Of a DNA stretch of 64,000 nt, positions 1-8,469 are shown in pieces. Source of the stretch: Bifidobacterium dentium JCM 1195 = DSM 20436 (GTDB lineage: Bacteria; Actinomycetota; Actinomycetes; Actinomycetales; Bifidobacteriaceae); assembly GCF_001042595.1 (NCBI RefSeq), contig NZ_AP012326.1:1860001-1924000 (forward strand). Direction: 5' to 3'. The notes beneath the pieces were generated by a model. It was not told where the DNA came from. It was given only the letters and a program-made list of their open reading frames with translations, and ran no database searches. Position 1 is the stretch's first letter. Every line of letters begins with the position of its first letter. A program made the position numbers and the translations under genes.

Positions 1-1663
1 TACCGTATGTTGTCCATCACGGTACCGGTGAACAGATTCACATCCTGCAACACGATGCCGAGGGAACGGCGCAGATCCGGCTTGCGGATGCCCTTGACGG
101 AGATACCGTCGTACAGGATCATGCCTTCCTGAATGTCATAGAAGCGATTGATCAGGTTGGTCACCGTGGTCTTGCCGGCACCGGTCGCGCCGACCAAGGC
201 GACTTTCTGACCGGGTTTCGCAAACCAGGTGATGTCGTGCAGCACCGGCTTGTCGGGGTTATACCCGAAGGTCACGTCGGTAAAGCGCACGTCGCCCTGC
301 AGCAGGGTCAAGCGACCATCCGGCGAGGTGATCGCGTTTTCGCGAGCCTTCATCGCCACTTCCGCGGCGCGCGGACTCAACGCATGTGCGGCCTTGAGCG
401 AACGGGTGCCGTCATCGCCTTCCTCACGCTTCCAAGCCCAGTGACCGGTTTCGTGATCGACTTCGGTCATGGTGCGACCGTCGGAGGCGAGCTCCACGTT
501 GACGAGCGTCACGGAACCGCCATCGTCTTCCGGCTTTTCGTCCATAAGCTGGAAGATGCGGGATGCGCCGGCGAGCGCCATCATCACCATGTTGAACTGC
601 ATGGAGACCTGTCCGAGCGGATTGATGAAGGCTCGGGACAGGGTCAGCAATGAAATCAGCGTACCCAAGGTGAGCGTACCGAATCCGGACAGGCCGAAGT
701 TGCCGACGCCCGACAGCGCCATGACCCCACCGAGAACGGCAAGCAGGATATACAGCATGTAGCCCATGTTGCCCACGATCGGCATGGTCACGTTGCCCCA
801 TGTGTTCGCTTCGGCGGAGGCTTCGAACAGTCGCTCGTTCTTTTCATCGAAGTCCTTTTGCGTGGCATCCTCATGGTTGAAGACCTTGATGACCTTCTGC
901 CCGTTGACGGATTCCTCCACGAATGCGTTCACGTCGCCGATTTCGATCTGCTGCTTGACGAAGTAGCGCCCGGAACGGGAGACGACCTTGCGCACTACCA
1001 CGAACAGCAGTGCGGAGAAGACCAGCACGAAGACGGTGACCGGCACGGAGAGCCACAGCATCGATATGAGCGCTGCGATGGCGATGATCGCGGACGAGAA
1101 CATCTGCGGGAACGACTGGCTGATGGCCTGACGCAACGTGTCCGTATCGTTCGTGTAGCGGCTCATGATGTCGCCGTGTTCGTTGGTGTCGAAATAACGG
1201 ATCGGCAGGCTCTGCTGATGGGCGAACATGTCGTCGCGAATCTTCTTGAGCACGCCCTGCTCGACGGTGACGATAAGCCACTGCCACAGCCAGCTGCAGA
1301 GAATGCCGGCCGCATACAGGCATCCCATAAGCGTCAACGCGCGCAGCAGCGGACCCCAATCAGGATTGTTCGCACCGACCATCGGCAGGATGTAACTGTC
1401 GATCAGTGATTGCAGGAACAGCGCGGATCCGGACTGTGCCGCGGCTCCGATCAGAATGCACAGCACCACGATGGCCACGCGCCACTTGTATAGCCGAAGA
1501 TGCGTTTGGTGGTGCCGGGAGCGGCCTTCTGCATCGGTTTGCCTATGGGACCATTCGGCCCGCCCTGCGACTTTCGTGGTTCGCTTTCCGCGGTTTTCGC
1601 CTCGTCGATCGCCTCTTGGCGCTCGTTCATCTCGGTCTCTTCATCGATGATCATTTCAGTCAT
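1..1663 (-). pseudogene. ABC exporter subunit (permease-ATPase), partial at window edge, frameshifted
   Basis: This is the second half-transporter of an ABC exporter pair. The start at 1663 follows an AGGAGGA ribosome binding site, and the gene runs off the left edge of the window. The first 58 codons (charged N-terminus ending in KRIFGY) are in one frame; the membrane domain and ATPase continue in another. The switch lies near 1490, where one missing base separates KRIFGY from YKWRVAIVV, and the upstream frame stops at 1451. The downstream frame holds the transmembrane helices and a Walker A motif GATGAGKTTV (around 185-215). An intact Walker A together with the neighbour's degenerate site would make this the catalytically competent partner of a heterodimer. 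The frameshift may be a true mutation or a sequencing error. The gene lies 15 bp downstream of the companion subunit. Confidence 0.8.
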
Positions 1664-1678
1664 TGCTCTCTCCTCCTT

Positions 1679-3499
1679 TCACTGAAGTTCCTCAGGCTGT
1701 GCCTGGTTCCTGGTCTGCGATTCATGGATGGAACGGTATTCGTCACAGCTTGCAAGCAGTTCGTCGTGGGTGCCGGCGGCCATGATGTGGCCGGCATCCA
1801 TGACGAGAATCATGTCGGATTCCTGTACGGAGGCGACGCGCTGCGCGATGATGATCTTCGTGGTGTCGGGAATCTCGTTGTGGAACGCCGCACGAATCAG
1901 CTGATCGGTTTTGGTGTCGACCGCGGAAGTGGAATCGTCGAGGATGAGGATCTTCGGCTTCTTCAGCAAGGCGCGGGCGATGCACAGGCGCTGACGCTGG
2001 CCGCCGGAGACGTTGGTGCCGCCCTGTTCGATGTATGTATCGTACTTATCGGGGAATTCCTGGATGAATCCGTCGGCCTGCGCCAACTGGCATGCGTGAC
2101 GGATTTCCTCGTCGGTGGCGTTCGGATTGCCCCAACGCAGGTTTTCGGCGATGGTCCCGGAGAACAGCACGTTCTTCTGCAGCACCATGGCCACCTGGTC
2201 GCGCAACACTTCAAGGTCGTAATCGCGCACGTCGACGCCGCCGACCTTGAGCGAGCCTTCGGTCACGTCGTACAGTCGCGGCACGAGCTGCACCAGGCTG
2301 GACTTGGCGGAACCGGTGCCGCCGACGATGCCGATGGTCATGCCGGAGCGGATCTTGAGGTTGATGTCGTCCAGTACCGGCTTTTCCGAACTGTCGGAAT
2401 AGCGGAATGTCACATGATCGAAGTCGATCGAACCGTCGACGACCTCCCTGACCGGATTGTCCGGATTGGTGACGGTGCTTTCCTCATTGAGAATCTGGCA
2501 GATTCGTTCGGCGGAAGCCTGCGAGATGATGAACATCACGAAGATCATGGAAAGCATCATCATGGCCATGAGGATCTGCATGGCGTAGGTGACCAATGCG
2601 GTCAGGTCGCCGGTGGTCAATCCAAGGGCCGCGTTGTTGCCGGAAGCGACGATCTGCTGTGCGCCCATCCATGCGATGAGCAGCATGGTGCCGTAGATGC
2701 AGATCATCATCAGCGGGCTGTTGAAGCTCATGATGCGCTCGGCCTTGGTGAAATCCTTGAAGATCCGCTCGGAAATGCGACCGAACTTGCCTATTTCATG
2801 CGATTCGCGGTTGTACGACTTGACTACGCGGATGCCCTGCAGGTTCTCGTCGACCACATTGTTGAGCTCATCATAGGTGTGGAACACACGCTCGAACACC
2901 GGGTGCACGATGACGGCCAGACCACACAGGCCGATTGCGAGAATCGGGATGCAGGCGAGGAACACCAAGGAGATCGACGGGCTGATGCGGAACGAGAAAA
3001 TCCATGCCACGACCACCATGATCGGGGCTCGCACACCCATGCGGATCATCATGCCGTAGGCGTTCTGCAGATTGGTCACATCGGTGGTGAGCCTGGTGAT
3101 GATCGAACCGGTGGAGAACTTGTCGATGTTCGTGAAGCTGAAGCCCTGAACCTTCTCGAACTGGTCCTTACGCAGGTTCTTCGCAAGGCCCGCGGCGGCG
3201 ATCGCCGCGAATTTTCCGGCAAGGAAGCCAGATGCCAGGGAGAACATCGAACATACGAACAGGATCACGCCGAATTTGATGATCGCCGGCATGCTGCCGC
3301 CGGAAATGCCCTGATCGATCAGCGACGCCATGACCGTCGGAATCAGGATTTCCAGCACGCTTTCCACCGCCACGAATGCAGGCGCCAGCAAGCTGTCCTT
3401 TTTGTATTCACGCAGCGATCTGCCCAACGTGCGTATCAGATGCTGTTTTGGCCGTGACTGGTTCTTTGCAACCGAAACCGTTTGCGTTGTTGCGCTCAC
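1679..3499 (-). CDS. ABC exporter subunit (permease-ATPase, degenerate-site half)
   Basis: A 606-residue half-transporter with an N-terminal six-helix exporter membrane domain (about residues 35-320) and a C-terminal ATPase (about 350-590). Visible motifs are Walker A GGTGSAKSS (Ala in place of the last Gly), signature VSGGQRQRL and Walker B ILILDDSTSAVD. Walker B has Asp where the catalytic Glu is normally found. This pattern is known from degenerate-site subunits of heterodimeric multidrug exporters (LmrCD/EfrAB type), so pairing with the adjacent subunit is likely. It overlaps the MarR gene by 4 bp (ATGA) and is probably co-transcribed with it. Export of a toxic or signalling compound is inferred; the substrate cannot be read from the sequence. 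Confidence 0.9.
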   Translation of the reverse strand: MSATTQTVSVAKNQSRPKQHLIRTLGRSLREYKKDSLLAPAFVAVESVLEILIPTVMASLIDQGISGGSMPAIIKFGVILFVCSMFSLASGFLAGKFAAIAAAGLAKNLRKDQFEKVQGFSFTNIDKFSTGSIITRLTTDVTNLQNAYGMMIRMGVRAPIMVVVAWIFSFRISPSISLVFLACIPILAIGLCGLAVIVHPVFERVFHTYDELNNVVDENLQGIRVVKSYNRESHEIGKFGRISERIFKDFTKAERIMSFNSPLMMICIYGTMLLIAWMGAQQIVASGNNAALGLTTGDLTALVTYAMQILMAMMMLSMIFVMFIISQASAERICQILNEESTVTNPDNPVREVVDGSIDFDHVTFRYSDSSEKPVLDDINLKIRSGMTIGIVGGTGSAKSSLVQLVPRLYDVTEGSLKVGGVDVRDYDLEVLRDQVAMVLQKNVLFSGTIAENLRWGNPNATDEEIRHACQLAQADGFIQEFPDKYDTYIEQGGTNVSGGQRQRLCIARALLKKPKILILDDSTSAVDTKTDQLIRAAFHNEIPDTTKIIIAQRVASVQESDMILVMDAGHIMAAGTHDELLASCDEYRSIHESQTRNQAQPEELQ

Positions 3500-4092
3500 C
3501 CCTCTTCCTTCCCTTCGTTTTCCGCTTGCGATTCATCCGCCCGCACATCACAGATCGCCAGACTGGAGTAACGTTTTTCGTCTCCGATCATGCCGGTCTC
3601 CACCAGATTGGATTGCATCACGTCAAGCACGTGCATGAACTGGCGAATGTCGTCATCGTTCAGCCCCTGCAGCAGTATGTTCTCCATGGCGACGGCGTTT
3701 TCACGCAACGCTTCGGCGATGTCGCGGGATTTGTCGGTCAAGACTATTTTCTTGAGCCTTGCGTCGCGCCGCACCGATTCACGAACGATCAGTCCTTTTC
3801 GTTCCATGAGTCCGAGCACCCTGCTTGACGTCGATCTGGTCACGCCGAAGCGCCGTTCCACATCCTGTGGAAAAATCTCACGTTCCGAATGACGGGCGAG
3901 GAAAGCGATGATGTCGATGTTGCCACCGCTCAATCCATCCACTTGCTCGGGACGCGTCGACGCAAGATACCGGTTGATGACGTTGTGCAGAGATCTGATG
4001 GCGACGCTCGGCGGCTTGCACACACCTTGGTCCCACGCCTCGGCGAACGCCGGGTTCACCGAAGTCGTTTCATTGTTTCGTTCATCTGTCAC
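3496..4092 (-). CDS. MarR-family transcriptional regulator
   Basis: A 198-residue winged-helix regulator. The DNA-binding region spans about residues 60-125, with recognition segment FGVTRSTSSRVLGLMERKGLI followed by the wing RRDARLKKIVLTDKS. Helical dimerisation segments flank it, and the C-terminus is acidic. It is the first gene of the operon and overlaps the ABC subunit by 4 bp. The family usually represses its own operon until a small-molecule ligand binds. Two tandem GTTG-N6-CAAC boxes just upstream of the ATG (4110-4138) are the obvious operator. Induction of the exporter by its own substrate is inferred. Confidence 0.9.
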   Translation of the reverse strand: MTDERNNETTSVNPAFAEAWDQGVCKPPSVAIRSLHNVINRYLASTRPEQVDGLSGGNIDIIAFLARHSEREIFPQDVERRFGVTRSTSSRVLGLMERKGLIVRESVRRDARLKKIVLTDKSRDIAEALRENAVAMENILLQGLNDDDIRQFMHVLDVMQSNLVETGMIGDEKRYSSLAICDVRADESQAENEGKEEG

Positions 4093-4109
4093 GCGCTATA
4101 TCATAACCC

Positions 4110-4138
4110 GTTGCACATACAACAGTTGCATATACAAC
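4110..4138. promoter_or_regulatory. Tandem MarR operator candidate
   Basis: Two near-identical 14-bp copies, GTTGCACATACAAC (4110-4123) and GTTGCATATACAAC (4125-4138), separated by one base. Each is an imperfect dyad GTTG-N6-CAAC. They lie 18-46 bp upstream of the MarR start codon and just upstream of a leftward -10-like TATGAT (about 4099-4104). Position, dyad symmetry and tandem arrangement fit an autoregulatory operator; binding is inferred. Confidence 0.6.
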
Positions 4139-4208
4139 ATTCCGCGTGTCGTCGGGTTTTCTCCGACGAGAAGGCACCGGTTCAAGGATTGCCGAAACCG
4201 CAAAAACA

Positions 4209-4277
4209 ATCATGGTGCGAACCTCATGACCCCACCCGTAAAACTCGGGATACGTCACATAAGGTTCGCACCATGAT
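4209..4277 (-). terminator. Terminator with long perfect stem
   Basis: The 16-bp arms ATCATGGTGCGAACCT (4209-4224) and its exact reverse complement (4262-4277) enclose a 37-nt loop. The loop can itself form a small CCCG/CGGG hairpin. In the leftward direction the stem is followed by a TTGTTTTTG tract. It lies about 50 bp beyond the acetyltransferase stop codon and is best read as that gene's terminator, although the stem and loop are long for one. Confidence 0.6.
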
Positions 4278-4327
4278 CGATTGTGCAGCACCCTTATGGC
4301 TTATGGCGATAAGGGCGGCAGACGAAA

Positions 4328-4975
4328 TCACGCCGCGTCACGTGCCTTGATGCGTTCCATGAATCCGGTGCGATCCTCGTCCGTGATTTCGCGCAGCACA
4401 CGTGCGGGATTGCCGACGGCGATGCAGTTCGCCGGAATATCGTGCGTCACCACGGCTCCGGCGCCGATCACCGCACCGTCGCCGATGGTCACGCCGCCGA
4501 GCACGGTCACATGACCGCCCAACCATACGCCGTTGCCGATCACGATCGGCTTGGCCTGGCACGCGCCGTTTTTGCGCTCTTCGAAATCAAGCGCATGATT
4601 GGTGGCGAACAGACCGACCATCGGCGCGATCCACACATAGTCGCCGAGCGTAATCGGCGCATTGTCAAGCATCACGCAATCGAAATTGATGTAGGCATGC
4701 GAACCGATGGTGATGTTGCGGCCGACCTCACAACGAAAGTTCGGTTCGATGAACACGTCTTCACCAATCGATTTGAACAGCCGTTCCATGATCTCACGAC
4801 GACGTTCGACATCCTCGTAATCGGTTTTGTTGTATTCGACGAACAGTCTCTTCGCCTCGGCGCGCTTGCGTTCGACGTCCGGATGCGAGTCCTGATATAC
4901 CTCGCCGGCCACCATCAACTCCCACTCGTGACGACCCGCTTCGCTCATGCCAGCCGTCTCGTCGATCTCGGTCAT
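4328..4975 (-). CDS. maa: Maltose/galactoside O-acetyltransferase-like (left-handed beta-helix)
   Basis: A 215-residue acyltransferase of the Maa/LacA/NodL group, which moves acetyl from acetyl-CoA to a hydroxyl of free sugars such as glucose or maltose. Hexapeptide repeats run from about residue 85 to 195, as in GRNITIGSHAYINFDCVMLDN and VIGNGVWLGGHVTVLGGVTIGDGAVIGAGAVV. The catalytic His is visible in FATNHALDF. The N-terminal helical Mac domain is present. The start at 4975 was chosen because AAGGAGG lies five bases upstream; an ATG at 4990 falls before that ribosome binding site. It is a single gene with its own terminator. The role is probably acetylation of surplus intracellular sugar. 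Confidence 0.85.
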   Translation of the reverse strand: MTEIDETAGMSEAGRHEWELMVAGEVYQDSHPDVERKRAEAKRLFVEYNKTDYEDVERRREIMERLFKSIGEDVFIEPNFRCEVGRNITIGSHAYINFDCVMLDNAPITLGDYVWIAPMVGLFATNHALDFEERKNGACQAKPIVIGNGVWLGGHVTVLGGVTIGDGAVIGAGAVVTHDIPANCIAVGNPARVLREITDEDRTGFMERIKARDAA

Positions 4976-5067
4976 TGTGCCTCCTTGCATGCACTCGTCG
5001 TCTCGCCCATCTTACCGGAGCGAGATGCCCCTTACCGGCAAACATGCCGGCAAATCGTTATGTGAAA

Positions 5068-5117
5068 GGCCGAGGGCCTGGTCCGCACCGGTTCATTCGC
5101 GGACTAGGCTCTCGGCC
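5068..5117. terminator. Bidirectional hairpin terminator
   Basis: GGCCGAG(G/A)GCC(T)GGTCCGC-type arms at 5068-5086 and 5099-5117 pair over about 17 of 19 positions around a 12-nt loop. The hairpin lies about 30 bp beyond the stop of the GH3 gene. The flanking T-tract is short (TTTCAC), so termination is probable but not textbook. Confidence 0.65.
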
Positions 5118-5147
5118 CAAGTCTGTTTGGGTTCCTTTTCCGTCGCC

Positions 5148-7394
5148 TTACTCGGTGACCTTGGCGTATTCGTCAAGCATGAAGGCAGTGATCTTCTTAC
5201 CGCCTTCGCTCATGAGCATCGGCATGGAGTTGATCGGCATGGACCTGAGGAACATGCGCATCATGTCGTTATCGGGCATCTTCGGCAGATTGCCGGCCTC
5301 GCCCTCGGCATACACGGATGCGACGATCTTGGAGCCGACCGGATCATCGGACCATTCGCCGAAGGTAGACCATTCGGTAAGCGGTTCGGCCTTGCCATCG
5401 CCATCGAGCTCAACCATGCCGGTGCCGGCGATGTCACGACTGGAAGTACCGACCTCAATGGCGTATTCGCCGGATTCGACATGCCAGTCATCGAACTTCT
5501 CGGACCAGTAGGCGAAGGCGCGCTCGTCCAGGTCGAAGCTCACTTCGGCAGATTCGCCAGCCTTGAGGAACACCTTCCTGAAACCCTTGAGCTCGTGGAT
5601 CGGACGTGCCACGGCGGACTTGCCCGGAGCCACGTACACCTGCACGGTTTCGGCGGCGTCAACGTCGGAGGTGTTCTTCACGACCGCGCTTACGGAAGCG
5701 GTGTTGGCGCCGGTCTTGGCGACCTTCACGTCGGACACTTCGAAGGTGGCGTAGCTCAGGCCGTAGCCGAACGGGTAGTCGACCGCCTTGTCATAGGTGT
5801 CGTAGTAGCGGTAGCCGACGAACACGCCCTCACCATAGTCGACATGGCCTTCCTCGCCCGGCCAGTTGATCATGCTCGGGTCGTCGTTGATGTCCATCGG
5901 AACGGTCTGGGCAAGCTTGCCGGACGGGCTGACGTTGCCGAAGATCACGTCGGCGAGCGCCGGACCGCCGGCCTGTCCGAGCAGCCAGGATTCGAGGATG
6001 CCCTTGGCGTTATCCGCCCACGGCGCCACGGAGACGACGGAGCCGTTGGAAAGCACGACCACGATGTTCTTGTTTTCGGCGGCGACGGCTTCCAGAAGTT
6101 CGACCTGTTTGGCCGGAATGTCGAGGGTTTCACGGTCGAAGCCTTCGGATTCGGCGGCTTCCGGCAGACCCAGGAACATGAGCACTATGTCGGCACCCTT
6201 GGCGACTTCGACGGCATCGGCGGCCATTGCGGCATCAGCCGGTTCGAGGTCGAGGGTGAAGCCCGGCGCGAACTTGGCGTCCACGCCACGTGCGGTGAGC
6301 GTGTCAAGGAAGCTGGTCATCTTGGTCGGAGTGATATGGGAGGAACCACCGCCCTGATAGCGCGGGGTACGGGCGAATTCGCCGATGACGGCAACCTTTG
6401 CATCGGATGCGACCGGCAGGATGGCGTCGTCGTTCTTGAGCAACACCATGGATTCGACGGCGGCTTGGTGGGCTACCTCGTCGTGGGCATCCACGTCGAA
6501 GCGGTAGCCTTCGACGCTCATGGCGGCGCGGGTCTTGTTGACCAGGTCGATCATGCCTTGGGCCATCCTGTCGAGCTGCTCAGGCTGGATGCGACCGTCG
6601 CGGGCGGCGTAGACGATCTGATCGTCGGTGTAACTCGGCGGCATTTCAAGGTTGAGGCCGGCGTTGAGGGAGGCGACACGGTCATGGTCTGCACCCCAGT
6701 CGCTCATGACGATGCCTTCGAAGCCCCATTCGTCACGCAGCACGTCGGTGAGCAGCCAGTGGTTCTGCGCGGAATGCACACCGTTGATACGGTTGTAGGA
6801 GCACATGATGGTCCACGGTTGAGCTTCCTTGACGATGTGCTCGAAAGCCGGGAAGTAGATTTCGCGCAGCGCGCGCTGGGAGATGTTGGCGCTGACGCGC
6901 AGGCGATCGGTCTCCTGGTTGTTGGCGGCGAAGTGCTTGAGCGAAGTGCCGATGCCCTTGGACTGCACGCCCGCAACGATGCCGATGGCCTCATGGCCGG
7001 CCAGATACGGATCTTCGGACCAGTATTCGAAGCAACGGCCGCCGAGCGGGTTGCGCTTGATGTTGACGCCGGGGCCGAGAATCACGGCCACCTTCTCCTG
7101 AATGCATTCCTCGGCCATGGCCTCGCCCACTTGGTGGATGAGTTCCGGATTCCAGGAGCTGGACAGGCCCGCGGCCGGCGGGAAGCAGGTTGCCGGCACG
7201 GAGTCGTTCAAATCGGTTTCACCGGTGCTGGATGCCAAGGACTTGCGCAAGCCGTGGGGGCCGTCGGTGATCATGTAGCCCGGAATGCCCTTGGCTTCCA
7301 CGCCCTGCAGATGCCATGCGTCGCCGCCGGAGGTCAGTGACGCCTTCTCCTCGAGAGTCAGGTCGTTGACTTCAGGATAGGTGCTTTCGCTCAT
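5148..7394 (-). CDS. GH3 beta-glucosidase (cytoplasmic)
   Basis: A 748-residue glycoside hydrolase family 3 enzyme without a signal peptide. The N-terminal TIM barrel (about 1-300) carries GPGVNIKRNPLGGRCFEYWSEDP, the substrate-binding KHFAANNQETDR and the nucleophile Asp232 in IVMSDWGA. The alpha/beta sandwich domain follows (about 310-520, with VVLSNGSVV), then a fibronectin-like C-terminal domain (about 590-660). It should remove terminal beta-linked glucose from imported oligosaccharides or plant glucosides; linkage preference is not readable. It is divergent from a TetR gene, with two palindromes in the shared promoter. A terminator hairpin follows at 5068-5117. Confidence 0.92.
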   Translation of the reverse strand: MSESTYPEVNDLTLEEKASLTSGGDAWHLQGVEAKGIPGYMITDGPHGLRKSLASSTGETDLNDSVPATCFPPAAGLSSSWNPELIHQVGEAMAEECIQEKVAVILGPGVNIKRNPLGGRCFEYWSEDPYLAGHEAIGIVAGVQSKGIGTSLKHFAANNQETDRLRVSANISQRALREIYFPAFEHIVKEAQPWTIMCSYNRINGVHSAQNHWLLTDVLRDEWGFEGIVMSDWGADHDRVASLNAGLNLEMPPSYTDDQIVYAARDGRIQPEQLDRMAQGMIDLVNKTRAAMSVEGYRFDVDAHDEVAHQAAVESMVLLKNDDAILPVASDAKVAVIGEFARTPRYQGGGSSHITPTKMTSFLDTLTARGVDAKFAPGFTLDLEPADAAMAADAVEVAKGADIVLMFLGLPEAAESEGFDRETLDIPAKQVELLEAVAAENKNIVVVLSNGSVVSVAPWADNAKGILESWLLGQAGGPALADVIFGNVSPSGKLAQTVPMDINDDPSMINWPGEEGHVDYGEGVFVGYRYYDTYDKAVDYPFGYGLSYATFEVSDVKVAKTGANTASVSAVVKNTSDVDAAETVQVYVAPGKSAVARPIHELKGFRKVFLKAGESAEVSFDLDERAFAYWSEKFDDWHVESGEYAIEVGTSSRDIAGTGMVELDGDGKAEPLTEWSTFGEWSDDPVGSKIVASVYAEGEAGNLPKMPDNDMMRMFLRSMPINSMPMLMSEGGKKITAFMLDEYAKVTE

Positions 7395-7420
7395 ACGAAC
7401 CTCTTTCGTTTGCTCGGCAA

Positions 7421-7456
7421 GAGTTCAACTCCGAACTCTTTACCAACCGATTGGTA
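7421..7456. promoter_or_regulatory. Operator region between GH3 and tetR
   Basis: Two palindromes lie in the divergent intergenic region: GAGTTC-N6-GAACTC (7421-7438), and the perfect TACCAACCGATTGGTA (7441-7456) with six-base arms and a 4-bp spacer. The second lies 47-62 bp upstream of the GH3 start codon. It is the expected target of the divergent TetR repressor, by position and symmetry. Confidence 0.6.
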
Positions 7457-7582
7457 GGTACTTTATCAAAATCGAATACGCGACACGCCAATCATCTTTG
7501 GAATTTCAGTTAACCGACCGTAAGGTAATCATAATTTTCCATCCCGATGAGGAACTGTTGTCAGAGCTGCATAGGAGAGAAC

Positions 7583-8161
7583 ATGGCCAACGACGAAGTC
7601 GACCGCAGAAGCGAAATCCTCAACGCGGCGGTCGAATGCTTCGGCACGCTCGGCTACTACGGAACGTCACTGCAGAAAATAGCCACCATGGTCGGCCTGA
7701 CCAAAGCGGGCGTACTGCACTATGTCGGCAGCAAAGAAGGCTTGCTGCATGCGGTGCTCGACGAGATGTACGATCGAGAAACCGAAGACATCACCGCCGG
7801 CATGGTGCGCAACGAACACCCTCACATCGCCGAAATGTGGCGTAAGACCGTGGCGATCAACGCCAAACGCCCCAAGCTTGTGCACATGTTCTCAACCTTG
7901 AGCGCCGAGGCGCTGAACCCCGATCATCCCGCGCACGACTATTTCGCCAACCGCGAGGAGCGTATCGTGGACGTGGCGGAGAACATCCGCTGGCACGTGC
8001 CCGAAGGCGTCGACGCCGAACAGGTACTGCGCGCCGGCTTCGCGATGATGGACGGCGTGCAGCTGCGCTGGCTGCGCAAGCCTGGCCAGGATCTCAACGC
8101 CATGTGGGTCGAATGCGAGGACGTGCTCTTTCCGCTGCCTCAGTGGGATGGCTACCGCTAG
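7583..8161 (+). CDS. TetR-family repressor
   Basis: A 192-residue TetR/AcrR regulator. The N-terminal helix-turn-helix spans about residues 10-55 (TSLQKIATMVGLTKAGVLHYVGSKEGLL). The effector domain contains SAEALNPDHPAHDYF and ends in FPLPQWDGYR, a signature shared with four other TetR proteins in this window. The start at 7583 follows AGGAGA by five bases; upstream in-frame codons were rejected. It is divergent from GH3 and probably represses that gene and itself via TACCAACCGATTGGTA, with a glucoside or its breakdown product as inducer. The inducer is inferred. Confidence 0.9.
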   Translation: MANDEVDRRSEILNAAVECFGTLGYYGTSLQKIATMVGLTKAGVLHYVGSKEGLLHAVLDEMYDRETEDITAGMVRNEHPHIAEMWRKTVAINAKRPKLVHMFSTLSAEALNPDHPAHDYFANREERIVDVAENIRWHVPEGVDAEQVLRAGFAMMDGVQLRWLRKPGQDLNAMWVECEDVLFPLPQWDGYR

Positions 8162-8173
8162 ACGCCAAATTCC

Positions 8174-8438
8174 TCCAGTCACTGGAACAATCAACCTGCT
8201 CAGGGACCTCTCAGAGGTACAAAACATCCAGCGACTGGAAGAATTGACCCACTGAGGAGCCTTTCAGAAGGATGAAACTTCCAGACATTGGAAGAAACAG
8301 GACGCAGAGAAGCCATTACGAGGTAAGAAACCTCCATCTACTGGAAGAATTAACCCGTTAAGAAGCATCCCAGCAGGGTAAAACCTCCAGTGGGTGGAGG
8401 AATCAAGACGCAGAAGCGAAATCACACGACGGCGCGCG
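8174..8438. repeat. Five-unit 53-bp tandem hairpin array
   Basis: This fills the 308-bp convergent gap between tetR and the Gfo/Idh gene. Units begin at 8174, 8227, 8280, 8333 and 8386, a constant 53-bp period. Each starts with a short hairpin of the form TCCAnnnnnTGGA. The first four continue with an A-rich stretch (GAAT-AACCC), a GAGG/AAGC block, a second weak dyad (CCTCTCAGAGG in unit 1, CCTTTCAGAAGG in unit 2) and a GGTAnnAAAC tail. Units differ from one another at many positions, but the stem is kept. In units 3 and 5 the arms differ and still pair (CTTCCA/TGGAAG and CCTCCA/TGGAGG). The fifth unit fades after about 8415. There is no open reading frame (the period is not a multiple of three). 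A role in transcript termination or as a structured RNA is possible. Confidence 0.8.
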
Positions 8439-8469
8439 GCCCGTCCTGCAGATCACCGAAGACCGGCGT

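Noticed and set aside
1406..3457. A 683-codon open frame on the plus strand over the ABC exporter genes
   Set aside because: It is an antisense frame opened by high GC. It runs through clear exporter motifs on the other strand and its His/Asp/Gly-rich translation matches no family.
4947..7340. A 797-codon plus-strand frame opposite the GH3 gene
   Set aside because: The opposite strand encodes a complete GH3 with all catalytic motifs and a ribosome binding site. The antisense product is repetitive and low in complexity.
8174..8438. CRISPR array
   Set aside because: Periodicity resembles one, but divergence is spread through the whole unit rather than split into a fixed repeat and unique spacer, and no cas gene is nearby.
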